From contig OX637801.1 of the NCBI GenBank assembly GCA_951802425.1, positions 496,001-560,000 on the forward strand: 64,000 nucleotides of DNA, in the 5' to 3' direction. Below the pieces are notes generated by a model. That model searched no databases and had not been told where the DNA came from. It saw only the letters and a program-made list of their open reading frames with translations. Origin of the DNA: Clavaria fumosa. Its lineage: Eukaryota > Basidiomycota > Agaricomycetes > Agaricales > Clavariaceae. Of the stretch, positions 22,922 to 34,107 are shown in pieces. Each line of letters starts with the position of its first letter. The stretch's first letter is position 1. Both the position numbers and the translations under genes were made by a program.

Positions 22922-24058
22922 CACACAGATTGCTCCCTAGGCACGGGCCGGACTCCTGTCGGCAACTCCCATCCTCATCCCAATAAGCGGCGCCACGACC
23001 CTGCCGACACCAAGCAGCGTGAACTGAACTCAGGCAATGCCGTGCACGCAGCTCAACCTGGCCCTCCTGACCTTCCATTGACGCAACGTCGCCCTCTAGC
23101 GAGGGGCCCAGCTGAGGTCGGCACCCATAAGCGGCGCATCGAGCAAACCAACCCTAAAGCCAAGCGACGTAAACTGAACCCAGGCGATGCCGTGCCTGCA
23201 ACTCAACCTGGCCCTCCTAACCTTCCATCGACGCAAAGTCGCCCTCTGACGAGGGACCCACGCTATGCGAATCGCCACCCCTTTCTATTGCCTAAGCACT
23301 TGAGCCAACAAGCCCCTAACGGACATCCTACGGAGCCGCCTCTTCCTGTGCACCCATGCAATCGATCGCTCCGCCGCCATCGTGGCTACTGGGACGTTCC
23401 CACTCTTGATGGTCGTGCTGAGCACCCTGAGGAAATCAATGCCGTGCCTGTAACTCAACCTGGTCCTCCTAATCTTCCGCCAACGCAACGTTACCCTCGG
23501 AATAAGGGGCCCAACGAGCAAACCGCCCCCAAGGCCAAGCGACGTAAACTGAGTTCAGACATTGCCGTGCCTGAAAATCAACGTTGTGGCCCTCCCAACC
23601 TTCCATGGACGCAACGTCGCCGGCCGCCTTTTCCTCCAGCCGTGCCCTCAAATAGGGTGGCACGCCCTAACCAACAGCTCCGTCACCGTTATGCCGTTCT
23701 CGATCCTTCTGGTGAGACTGGAGGAAGCACCGGTGAGGCGCCAATGCCAGCAACTCCCCCGCCGGCGCAGGGGCAAGCGCAGCAGCGTCAAACCTGCCGC
23801 CCGGCCCGCGGTTCGAGCGGCCCCCGCGCTCCAACAAGGTCGCCGCCGACGACCAGGGGCAGGGCATCAAGCTGCGGCGCTCGGCGCGGAACAGGAGTTG
23901 ACGGCAACGCACTTCGGAGATGGCCATCAACCACAGCGCGCGTCCGTCTGTCCACCCCACCTCCGGGGTGCTACTCGAGAACGCAAACGCACGTCGCGCA
24001 CGCTAACCAAGGTCTCCTTCTCCTCCGTTCCGCCTGTTCTGCAACGCGTCTTCCTTGA
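22922..24058 (+). CDS. Proline-rich low-complexity protein with internal repeats, unknown
   Basis: The frame is open from a putative acceptor at 22,921 to a stop at 24,056-24,058 and has no good internal ATG near its start, so an upstream exon is likely. The protein has four units around QPGPPNLP.TQ and two PKAKRRKL nuclear-localisation-like stretches, each placed just before a unit. The last third is Pro/Arg/Ala-rich and may be read in another frame. It resembles a disordered nuclear protein; no family is recognised. It lies convergent to the Zn2Cys6 gene. Confidence 0.4.
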   Translation, partial: HTDCSLGTGRTPVGNSHPHPNKRRHDPADTKQRELNSGNAVHAAQPGPPDLPLTQRRPLARGPAEVGTHKRRIEQTNPKAKRRKLNPGDAVPATQPGPPNLPSTQSRPLTRDPRYANRHPFLLPKHLSQQAPNGHPTEPPLPVHPCNRSLRRHRGYWDVPTLDGRAEHPEEINAVPVTQPGPPNLPPTQRYPRNKGPNEQTAPKAKRRKLSSDIAVPENQRCGPPNLPWTQRRRPPFPPAVPSNRVARPNQQLRHRYAVLDPSGETGGSTGEAPMPATPPPAQGQAQQRQTCRPARGSSGPRAPTRSPPTTRGRASSCGARRGTGVDGNALRRWPSTTARVRLSTPPPGCYSRTQTHVAHANQGLLLLRSACSATRLP

Positions 24059-24774
24059 ATTATCCTAACGCGTCTTTCTTGGATTCCGACTAGTATCATA
24101 ACCATCTCGGCCCCCGCGAACGTTTTCTTGGTTCCTCGCTCGTACGTACATACGCGTGTATTGTCTCTCTCCTACCTGCCTCAGCTGCTCCGTGCGCTCC
24201 CTGCTTTGCTATATATACATGAATTTTCCTCTCCATCTCCGCTATCCACCCTGCTCAGTCTGTATCTCACATCTTTATTCTCTTTCTTGTGTCATAGTAT
24301 TTAGAAGCAAAACAAAAAAAAACGTGCATAAGCGTTGAGCTTTTGGTTGTCAGTCCAGTCATTCACGTCAGGAAAAACGAAGATATCCAACTTTTTTTTT
24401 GGTATCATTTCCAAAAAATATTTATACGAGCGCGCACTAAAAACTGATGCATGAGTGTATGTGTGTGTATGTACAATTTTTCCTAGTCCTCCATACCTAA
24501 ACGCCAAGCAACGGCTAAATCACCCCGTTTGTCCAAAGATAAGTTATATCCGTAAAACATGCCCGGGGACGGCATGAGCATGAGGAGAGGAGAGGTATCA
24601 TCAGGCCAAGTGACCAGTAGAAAGACAGCATATGAAGGGAATGAGCAAGTCCAACGGCAGGAGAAAGTGCCGCCCAGGTATCGCGCGGAAGATAGCAAAC
24701 GTGAGCAGATGGGGGTAACGCAACCAGTCCAAAAAAAAAACCAAAAAAACACAAACAAAAAAAGGAACGGGCCA
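24059..24774. other. Intergenic, between convergent genes
   Basis: No supported gene. It contains a TATA-like run (GCTATATATACATG near 24,207), an A10 tract and pyrimidine-rich stretches. Two direct copies of AACGCGTCTT occur at about 24,044 and 24,069. Confidence 0.5.
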
Positions 24775-26890
24775 TCACCCCGCTACCAACCCAGACCCGG
24801 GGGCGAGGCCAGGCCCAGGCGTAATAACGGCGCCTACACTGTGGCTCTTCTTGCGCATTTTCGGCGCCCGCTGCCTCGGCATCTTATGCCCATCGGTCAC
24901 ATCACGGCTGGTGTCGCTACGGAGGGGCTCCACGCCGTTTCCGTCATCTAACGGCCCCATAGTAGAGGCCGTTGGCTTCGGCGCCCGGTATTTGGGTGGT
25001 CGCGAAGATAATTTCGGCGTCGTCGTGGTAGTCGCCGACTTCCTGCGCGCACCCCGCCTGCAATGTGTCGGAAATACGCACTTGAGATCACGCCGCGCAC
25101 ATTGGCTGTAAAAGAAAAAAAGGTGAGTCAATGCAACGTAAATGGCATGCACGGAAGGAAAAAAGACCGGAAAATAACGAAGAACCACAAGCAATAAAGG
25201 CAAAAGTGAACCGAAGGACGACGCCCAACAGGTGCAGGGGCACCACGCGGCCTGATTCGCCACGCGCTTATCACGGATCAGCGGCGATAGGGAACAAGGT
25301 AGAAGAGGGGTAAAATGCTTCCCATCAACCCTTTCGCCGCTGGATCATAAAAGTGTGCATACGCAAAGGTGAGTCTTCCCCTCTCACCCCGCAAAACCCC
25401 ACTCGCCACACCAACAAAAAAACGAAAATCCTATAGAGAAGGTAGGTACTCACTTGCACGTAGAGTCCTTACTATCCAGTGAGGGAGCACCACACGCGAT
25501 CTTCCGTCCGCGGCAGAAAAGGCACGCCAGACGGGGCGGGTACTCGCGCCCTCGGCGTGGCGACGACGAGCTCGTGCTCGGCTGCGGCTCCACTTGCGGC
25601 TTTTGCGGCTGCTGGTGCCGGTGCAACATGCGTTCACTTGATTCCGTCTGCTGCGATGACAAGGATGACGGGGGTGACAACAAAGGCGAGGCCGCAGACG
25701 GGCCAGACAACTCAGAGCGCATCGACAGCTTTCGCTTGCGCGGACGTCGGGACTGTTGTCGTTTCCCATGTTCCTCCTCCTGCATCTTGATCTTTGGCTC
25801 GCGCGATTCAATGCCACCCTACAAAACCAAAAAGATAATGAAAACATGATATCAGCAAAATGGCGACACCACCGAGGGAACTAGCGGTGCAAATGACTCA
25901 CCACAGGTGCGAGCTTACGAGCCGCAGGCTGCCCGCCGGGGTCGGGACTGCTGGTCCCCTTGTTGGGGCGACCGTCGTGCTGGGCATTACATGCTTCATT
26001 CGTCTTGATTACCGGGGCGGCAGGGGTATTGGCAATATGGGACTGCCGGGGCAGCGGGGTGAAGGCACCCGCGAGCGAGGAGGATGAGGGGTGAAAGGGC
26101 GGCAACGCGGGGGGCAGAGGCAGGAGCAAGAAAGGTCCCGCACCTGCGGAGTATTCCTGCTCGTGCTCCTGTACCTCGCAGTAGCCCACCTCCATCGTCG
26201 CCGCCGCGGGGCCGACAACCTCTGGTTCGTCAGATACCATCATTGGCTGGTCGGGAAGCGCATATACGCGCTTGTGTTCCTGGTGTTGGTACTGGTGTTC
26301 AGGTACCGGTTCCGATAACGGTGGAGGGAACGCGGGTGCCGCCGCCGCCGATCCGGGTGCAGGGGTCAGAAGAGTAGTAAACGGTGCAGTTCCCTCGTCG
26401 TAAGCGCGCAAGATGTGTTCGTGCCGCACGGGCCGGTTGTACGACACGGGAAGCGCCAGGGGCATCGACTGATTGTCGATTACGATCGCGCCGTCCTCCT
26501 TGTGCAGCGGTAGGACAGGGCAGGGGTTGGGGTGTCCGTGCATATGAAATGGCACCGGATTGTAGACGGGGAGCAACTCCTGCTTGTGCTGGACATAAAA
26601 GGACGTGGGGTACGGCGGCAGCGCGTGTACGGGCGGCGCGGGGCGCATATTTGTCACGCCATGCTCGAATGGCTGCGGGGGCGTTATCGGTGACGGTTGA
26701 GAACTACGAAAAAGGAAGTAAGACGGACCTGTTCGGGGTAATAGAAGGCTTGGTGAGCTGCAAGATAGTAGGCCTTGAGGTCATAGTGGTCCGTCGGGGA
26801 GGACGCGGGGTGGACGTCATCGGAGAGGTAGTCGGAAGTGGCTTGCTGGGGAAGAAAAGGGTGGAGATGGTGGTTGTCGAGGTTGAACAT
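24775..26890 (-). CDS. Zn2Cys6 binuclear-cluster transcription regulator, 542 aa, 4 exons
   Basis: Exons on the minus strand are 26,890-26,729, 26,672-25,902, 25,818-25,454 and 25,105-24,775. Every intron is GT-AG and the sum, 1,629 nt, gives one frame of 542 codons plus TGA. The zinc cluster is split by the last intron and has spacing C-x2-C-x6-C-x11-C-x2-C-x6-C (C410, C413, C420, C432, C435, C442), the Gal4-type DNA-binding motif. The first 400 residues are Pro/Ala/Gln-rich and look disordered, likely an activation region. Unusually, the cluster is near the C terminus; most fungal members carry it at the N terminus. No fungal_trans middle domain was recognised. The upstream ATG was chosen because the longer frame lacks one. 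Confidence 0.85.
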
Positions 26891-29150
26891 GGTGAGAGAT
26901 TGAGGATGAGAAGGATACAAAAGAGAGGAAGTGGAAAGCTGAAGGAGTGCGGACTGTGGCCATATAAGTACGAGAGCGCATATAGTCTGCCCTGAGGCGT
27001 GTATTGTATGTTGTTATTTGATTATTACATCGAAGGTTAACGTCACACAACAACCAAATAAATATCAGCACAAGAATTTTGTTTTTTGTGCCTTATTATA
27101 TTATATAATATTATACAATTCTTCTATCGTTGTGTTCGATTCGTACTGTATCATACTGTAGTAGCTGAGACCATACTACATACCACACACACTACACACT
27201 ACACATCACATACCATGTTCTACCTTCACTCTTGTCTATGAGTCAACCGAATAAAGTAGATCCATCTCTCCGTTCTGGAACCTGCCTCACTTGTTCCCTC
27301 CCCCTGCAGGGTCGTTTCAATTCGAGGGCAGTATTCCTTACCCTTACCCCATTCGCTCAGAACACCACGCTAAACTCTCCCAAAAGGAAAATTCAATTCA
27401 ATCCAATTCAATGCAAGTATGTAACAGATCTTCGTTGCGCTTCAACTTGTAAGCGAGGTCGAGTGAACACACCGACCCTATTATAATCGACGCATCAACA
27501 GCGGACTCTTTTCATTTCCCTACCCCCTCTTCCCCTGTGTCGAAGAGACTTTTCTCATCCCACCAAAAAAAACCCCCGGTTATCAGAGTCTCAAAAAGAA
27601 CGCATGCACCACGTGAAGCACAAAAAAGCTTGACCTTTGCCTGCCTCTCAATTCCCTCGAGGCACCCTCACCAGATAACGAGATTCGATGCAAGTCGCGC
27701 AAACGCGTGGTGAACGATACGAAAATATATATATATATATATTTTGCTTGTTGTTGGTTGAAATAGGGATAAACAATCAATTAGGCTTCCGATTCAGCGC
27801 AACTCGTCGATTGCCACCATCTTCGCACACTCACGTGAACTGACCATGTGCGTAGCGCGACAAGGTCGACCTTACGACAATGCGGCTGTCTGTTTAGACA
27901 GCGGCGCATCCCTATGGCGCTGGAGAGCATTGACCCTGGAGGCAGTTGCTTCCCTCCTTCTCGTGCTCTTGTCCGTTGTCGTCGCTGCCCTATCAAAGTC
28001 GTCGCCGTCGTCGTCGTGTGCGCCACCACACAACAGAAAGAAAAGAAGAAAAAAAAAGTTCAAGGGTTATATCACGTGTGATATACCTTCTTTCTTCTGT
28101 GCGAATCGACGGATCAGGGAAGAGGCGCTAGGAACGGGGGGGGCGGCGTCTTGGGTGGGGTGGGGGGGCATCGCGGGACTGTGGTAGTGGGGGACCACGT
28201 CTAGTTCGCTTCTCGTTGAGGGAAGAAGAAGAAAGAAGAAAAATGAAAGAAAAAAAAGATCGATCGCGCTCCCTTCCCCCATTTTGATGCGTAAAGAAGA
28301 TTAGCCAACGCCAAGGGTTCCGACATCCCAGGCTAGCCATTAAGCCACGCGAGTTTCTGGAATGGAATCACACACACACCCACACTCACATACCCCGTGG
28401 GACATGGGGGGCGTGATATCACCCTTTTCCACCGCGCGCACAGTAGGGCGGGAGAGCCTCCCTTCCTTTTTTTGTTAGCCCTTATAAGTGTGATGGACCT
28501 TCTGGACCACAGAAAATGGAGGGGGAGGAAATGATGAACCGATTTAGAGTATACAATCCATAGCGGCGCAGTGCGCACAGCCGATGCAAACGTGGGAAGG
28601 GGCAGTGCGGGTCCGCGCCTTTCACTCGGTCGTCGGTCAGAATATTATTATTATTATAAAATAAAGGGTTAAGTTGAACCTGACCTTTGTTATCGTTATG
28701 TTCAACCAACTACTTCTCTCAGAGCAACAGGCAAGGGAGCCACGCATACGCCACAGCATGTGCAGTTAGGCTCTCTCCCCTATGCATGCCGCGGCCCAAT
28801 ACACCGTCATTTGTCCACAGTAGTCTATAAAACCCACGTGCGTTTGTATATACACCACCTCAGTGCCCGTCATGCGTTTCGATCGATCGTCGCTATAGAC
28901 TCGCAAGGTTGCCGTAAGGCCACCAGCCAACCCCATCGAGGTAAGTGCTAGCGAAAAAAAAAGGCAATCTCACGCCCGTAATAATGCACCTGAGAGTCCG
29001 AAGAAACACCAGACGTGATATCGTTGAGAGTGCGTGCAAGACTATAGATACACAAACATTCCAGGAAGAAGAAAAAGGAAACAAAAAAGAAAAGGAAGTT
29101 ACAAAGAAAAACCCAAATACTGTTACAGAGTCATTTCCCATTCACATAAA
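26891..29150. other. Intergenic region, no gene recognised
   Basis: The first part is the promoter side of the Zn2Cys6 gene (TTATATG near 26,965 on the minus strand). A TA microsatellite lies at 27,725-27,743. Short ORFs on both strands lack splice support or domains. Confidence 0.5.
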
Positions 29151-31212
29151 TCATGAGACCGTGCCCAGGGTGAGGCTAATCGCGCGGTCGGCCTCCCGCT
29201 TGACCCAATACAACGCCCGCTTGTCGTCTTTCTCTCTCAGGAGCGGCTCGGGACGCGTGCGGCACAACTTGTTGTGCTCCTTCAAAAGACGCGCATCAAC
29301 AAAGAAAGAACGGGGGAAAATAAAACACCGCAGGAGAGACAGTACCTTAATCCACTGCCTCTCCTCCTCAGAAAGCATGCTCCCTTTGACCATCCGGGTC
29401 TGGATGGGCACACACGTCAGGCGCTCGAAGTGCAGCCAACGAGGGCTCGCCCCTCTGCTGCGAAGCAGAGCACATTGAGCATCAAGCATCGGCAACAAGA
29501 ACCCAAAGGGAAACTTTTCCAAATCAAACTCACCCTCGACTGAGTGACAGCCAACGTCGACTTGATGCGGATCCCAAATGAGTTTGCTTTGTCTGGCCGA
29601 GCCACACCGAGCGATCAATAACGACACAGCCAACAAAACCAAAAAAAAGGCACGCACAAAACCCAGGCTCGTTGGTGATGACATGCCCCAGTGCGAGCGG
29701 AACGTCGTTGCTGAACGAGTGCGGGCCTTCGCAGAGGCTCAGGTACGAGCCGACTCCATGGCCCGTGTCGTGCTAGTATCCAGAAACGAGTGAAGTGCCG
29801 TCCAGGTACTGGCCGCCGGAATCACTAGAACGCAAAATGCTTTCCTACGAGTATCCCAAAAAATCAAACCATGTACTCACATGAGATAGGGCATTTCTCG
29901 ATCGATCAGACGGGCGCTCGACTTCCGGAGTGTGTGATACGAGAGAGCTGATGAGACGTTGAAGTCAGCCAGTCAGAGGCGCAACACAACACGAAAGGAC
30001 ACAAACCAGCGTTTAGACCGCTAGCCGAGGTCGGCTCATACGCGGGGCCCTTATAATGCTGGTTTCTCCGCCGGTATTTGTTTAGTTGGGAAGCTGCCTG
30101 GTACTCTGTAACCTCATGGCCTTGCGAATACTCCTGCTCCATCCACGCAAGCCATTGCACCTGTCGTATTCACCATCGTCAGAGACCCATCAGCCTCCGT
30201 AACAAACGCCACGCACAAACGCCGCCCCATCCCTGAGATGGGCTTGCCGCAGGCCACCGAGCTCGACTGCGTTCTTGACGGCCTGGATCTCGTCCACATA
30301 CGACGGGACTACGGTATACCGGAAATTCGTGATCGTCAAAGAGATGGCATACGATGTTTGCGGGGAGATGAGGATCTACATCATGGACAAAAAAAAAGTA
30401 TCAGACCTTTTGGGGCTTCACACAAGAAGCCAGGACACAGCGCACCTTGCCCTCGCCCCACTCCCTCCGGCGCAAAAACGTCCATATGTAGTCGTACTCT
30501 CTCCTCTCCACGTCGAGCGAATCCAGATACTCCGCGACTTCCGCGCTTACCTTAGCGCTATCGACGAACAACACGACGCGGTTAAGTCCGATATAAAGGT
30601 ACGCGAAAAACACAGGGTTGAAGAGGACGTCTTGGCCACGGAGATTGAGGAGCCAAGCTAGAGGAGGACAGTCCGATCAGCTACTCGTATGGGGCGCGGC
30701 ACTGGACATACCTATGTTGGAGAGCGACGCGATCAGCGTAGCCACGTACGTTTGCGCCGGCGTGGGCGGCGCCTTTGAGTAGAACGGGACAGCAGGGGGC
30801 TGCGACTCGATCCAATCCCTGACCTGTCTCAATTTGTCACTGGCGTCCCTGCCTGTTGGAGGCGGACCATCATCAGGGCCCGTGCATCGCCAGCAGGAAC
30901 GAACACGAGACTTGCCTGCAAATTGCTCCCCATGCAGAACAATCGGCTCCTGAGACCGCTGCGGCCTATCCTTCCATATGACGTCGATGAGGTTATGCAG
31001 TGAATAGACCAGCTTGGACTGGCGCGCTAATTTCGAGTTGAGAAGGACAGCCGTCTCGTGGGCGATCATGTGGGAATCGATGCCGATTCGGGAGTCCTTA
31101 ACACAATCCTGCTGGAGAAACGAGGTGGTTCAGCGTGTGAAGGCTGTGAAGCGAAGGATCGGGGACGCACCACAAGCCAGTCGACCCAGTCTTTTGGGCA
31201 CTGAAGTCGCTG
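29151..31212 (-). pseudogene. Aminopeptidase P (Xaa-Pro aminopeptidase, M24B), truncated and gutted
   Basis: Minus-strand exons spell the family's middle and end: SRIGIDSHMIAHE (31.08 kb), YSLHNLIDVIWKDRP, AWLLNLRGQDVLFNPVFFAY (30.65 kb), SYVDEIQAVKNAVELGG (30.28 kb), WLAWMEQEYSQGHEVTEYQA, YLIDSGGQYLDGTS (29.82 kb), [36 protein letters not shown] and a C-terminal exon ending at TGA 29,151. Splice sites are mostly intact. Between DGTS and TGHGVG about 70 residues are missing, including the second metal-binding Asp, and TAG is in frame at about 29,775. The 5' end stops at 31,212, exactly at the end of a TIR element. The enzyme normally removes the first residue from Xaa-Pro peptides; this copy cannot. 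Confidence 0.9.
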
Positions 31213-32873
31213 CATCAGGAAAAGTGCAAAGTGACTTACATCAGCAAAACAGATTGGACAGGGGCTAGGTATGTACTGGTATATACTTCTTTATACTACC
31301 TATAGGTGTTATAAACCACTTAAAACCAGTCCATACCTAGCCCCTGTCCAATCTGTTTTGCTGATGACTAGGCAGTCTTAGACCTGTCTTAAATTGGATT
31401 TAAGAAAAATTAAGACAAGTTGGACTAAGACGAGACTGTCTTAGTCTAAGACAATCCAATTTTCCAGATTTGTCTTAGATACATCTTAATAATCTTGGCA
31501 GGCCTTAATGATTCTTAGTGTCTGGCAGACCAAGAGGTATCAAGTATAATTAAGAGCCAAAAGTTAGCCTTACAGCTACTGAATCTGACTGAAACCTGTC
31601 TTAAACACCTCAGGAAACATAAAACTTTCTTGACCAGAACTCGGCCAAACTTCAATGATCTTAATCCTCAAATTAGACTCAACTTATCAGTAATCAAGTA
31701 GTTGATTAAGACAATATTATTAATCAAGTACAGTCAAGTACAGTCAAGTACATGTAAGAACATATAAGGCCTATGTAAGGAGCCACAGCAGCCACTGCCG
31801 CTGCCGCCGCCGCTGCTGCTATTGCTCCGCTGCTGCCGCTGCCGCCACTGCCATTGCTGCTGCCACCGTTGCTGCTGTCGCCACTGCTGTTGCTGCCGCC
31901 ATTGCTGCCACTGCCGCTGCTGCTGTTGCTCTGTCGCAGCCGTTGCTGCTGCTGCTGTTGCTGCCGCTGCCACTGCCCCATTGCTTTGCTGTCGCCACCG
32001 CTGCCGCCGTTGCTTTGCTGCTGCTGCTGCCCCATTGCTTTGCTGTTGCTGCCGCTGCCCCATTGCTTTGCTGTTGCCGCCGCCGCTGCCGTTGCTTTGC
32101 TGCTGCTGCCGCCCCATTGCTTTGCTGCCACCGCCGCCACCCCGTTGCTTTGCTTTGCTGCTGCCACCATCAATGTTGCTTTGCTGTTGCTTTGCTGCCG
32201 CCGTCAATGTTGCTTTACTGTCGCCGCCGCCATGGTTGTTGCTGCTGTAGCCGCTGCTGTTGTTGCTGCTGCCACCGCCATTGCTTTGCTGCTGCTGCCA
32301 CTGCTGCCGCTGTCGTCGTCGTTGCCAGAGGAGAAAGATAGGGAAAGGAAGGGGAGAGAAGAGAGGGAGGAGAGGGAAAGAGAGGAGAGGGAGAAGCAGC
32401 CCTCACCATCACTCTGTAAATAATAACAAATGAAAAGAATATGAACAAAAGGGGAGAGGACGCACCTGATGGACCCTCCCTGAGGGTGCCGCCGCTGTTG
32501 TTATTGTGAGGAGAGAGGGGGAGAGGGCCGCCGCCACCGCAGTCATTGCTGGAGGAGAGAGAGGGTGAGGGTGAAGGTGCCGCCGTTGTCGTCGCTGAAG
32601 GTGAGGGCGAGGGTGCTGTCGCCGTTGTCATCATTGCTGGAGGTGAGGGTGAGGGTGCCATTGTTGTCGCTGGGGATGGGATAGAGGGAGGAGGGAGAGG
32701 GAGAGGAGAGGAGAGAGAGGGTGTCGCCATCATTGTTGTCATTGCTGGGGATGAGAGAGAGGGAATGGAAAGAGAGAAGGTGCCGCCGCCATTGTTGTCA
32801 GAGAGGCATGGGTGATGGTGGGAGAATGACAAGTTCAACATAGCATGTGACGACTTTCTGAAGGTTGGAGTTT
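31213..32873. mobile_element. TIR element copy 2, right-truncated
   Basis: Starts with the same 26-bp end as 17,974, cleanly inside the aminopeptidase P coding region. It matches copy 1 through the subterminal GTCTTA region, the triplet array (longer here), the purine tract and the GGAGTTTA phrase (19.30 kb / 32.87 kb), where homology stops. The right terminal repeat is missing. A MITE has inserted 26 bp from its left end. Confidence 0.88.
31239..31366. mobile_element. 128-bp MITE with perfect 35-bp inverted ends
   Basis: The ends start CATCAGCAAAACAGATTGG and are perfectly complementary for 35 bp, leaving about 58 bp between them. Copy 1 of the host element lacks this insert at the matching place (near 18,000), so the empty site is visible. 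A TA dinucleotide lies on both sides of the insert, suggesting a TA target duplication, though 4-bp imperfect flanks are also possible. It has no coding capacity. Confidence 0.92.
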
Positions 32874-33010
32874 ACAGCTGTTTGCAAAAAGCTGGCCATG
32901 TGACTGAAACAAAAAAATACAGTTGATTACCTCATAACATATAGTGACTGTCAGGTGTCTAAAGTAATACAGTACTGCGGTTATTTGATACAGTGGAATG
33001 TGACATGTTG

Positions 33011-33805
33011 TCACATGTGTGACTTCTGTGATGTGACGATGAACCCGAGCGCTTCCAGAGTGACCTGCTTTGCTTTGCTCGACTCTGCCTGACACACGTG
33101 CCCTTGAAAACGTCGAATCTCTTGAGAAAGTGCTCGGGCATTATTCACCACACAAACTTTCGCCAAGCAAATGTCTTCAAGCTTTCGGCAAAGCTGCATC
33201 AGCTCAGCACTGCTCACCTCTGGCTCTCCACCCTCATCTTCATCAGAGTCCGATCCAACTTCTAGTACCTCTCTGCACCTATTCACCTCTGCAACAAAAT
33301 CCACATCATTTTCTGGGAACCTATCACCAGAGACATCTTCCTTCTCTTCTAGCGGCTCAATGAGCTTGTCTAAGGTGAGCGGTTGCCCAATGATCCTGCA
33401 TCATTTCTGTAACTCAGCAATGGCTCCCATTAGCTCATCCTCGGTATGTTCAACCTGCGCTGGCTTCGGTCTGGGAGGGATTCGGATTACCAGGTGAGTA
33501 CACGATTGAAGGGTGCATTTTTTCATCTTGTCAAGAGTGTCCAGGGCTGCCAATGCGTCTCCTTCAGAGCTGATGACTGCGTTTAGTGCCGGCTGCCAAT
33601 GCTCATCCACAAAATGATTGCCAAGATGTCCAAGAAGCTTTTCCTCTGCCTGTGGTAATGTCATTTCTTCATCTGTTGCAAATGTATAGATGATATCCCA
33701 TGTGGTCAGATCGCAATGTGGGTCATCGAGCGAAGATCTTTCCGTGCCAGTGGATCCAGGCTGGTACACACTATATATGCCCTGTAAGTTTTCACCACAG
33801 TATCA
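33011..33805 (-). pseudogene. Unknown gene, 5'-truncated by an LTR, one nonsense codon
   Basis: On the minus strand the frame is open from the LTR boundary at 33,805 to 33,011 except for TGA at 33,401-33,403, which sits where CGA would keep the frame. The product has Glu/Leu-rich helical stretches (LPQAEEKLLGHLG), an acidic patch (GSDSDEDEGGE) and LCRKLEDICLAK. Its last part matches 15.68-15.9 kb. The 5' end was removed by the Ty3 element at 33,806. The family is not recognised. Confidence 0.6.
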
Positions 33806-34096
33806 TATCAGACTTGGTCTCACACAATTCAAGTGTAAGGTCATGATGACAATACTAAGATAAGGGGAAAAGAGTACAAAAGTGGAAACGACGTAGTATA
33901 TATATAGTGGGAACCCCGGCACTTGCTGACTTTCCCACGCTTGGACCCTCGGATCACATGACGCGCCCAGGCCCAGGTCATGTGATCTTACAATTATGTA
34001 ATCTCACCACAGCCACAGGTCATGTGACCTTCTAACAACCCTCCCCTGTTTCTCCACAACTGCTCTTTTTGGATGCTTATGTAAGTGATCCTAACA
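33806..34096 (-). repeat. 3' LTR of copy A
   Basis: 291 bp, from TGTTAGGATC (reading minus from 34,096) to the TCTGATA end at 33,806, where the expected CTGACA is mutated. TATATATATA lies near 33,900 and CATGTGAC-type motifs are present. Confidence 0.9.
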
Positions 34097-34107
34097 TCAC
34101 CCCCCTC

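Noticed and set aside
29151..31212. A working aminopeptidase P
   Set aside because: The second metal ligand and about 70 core residues are missing, an in-frame stop is present, and the 5' end is cut by a transposon.
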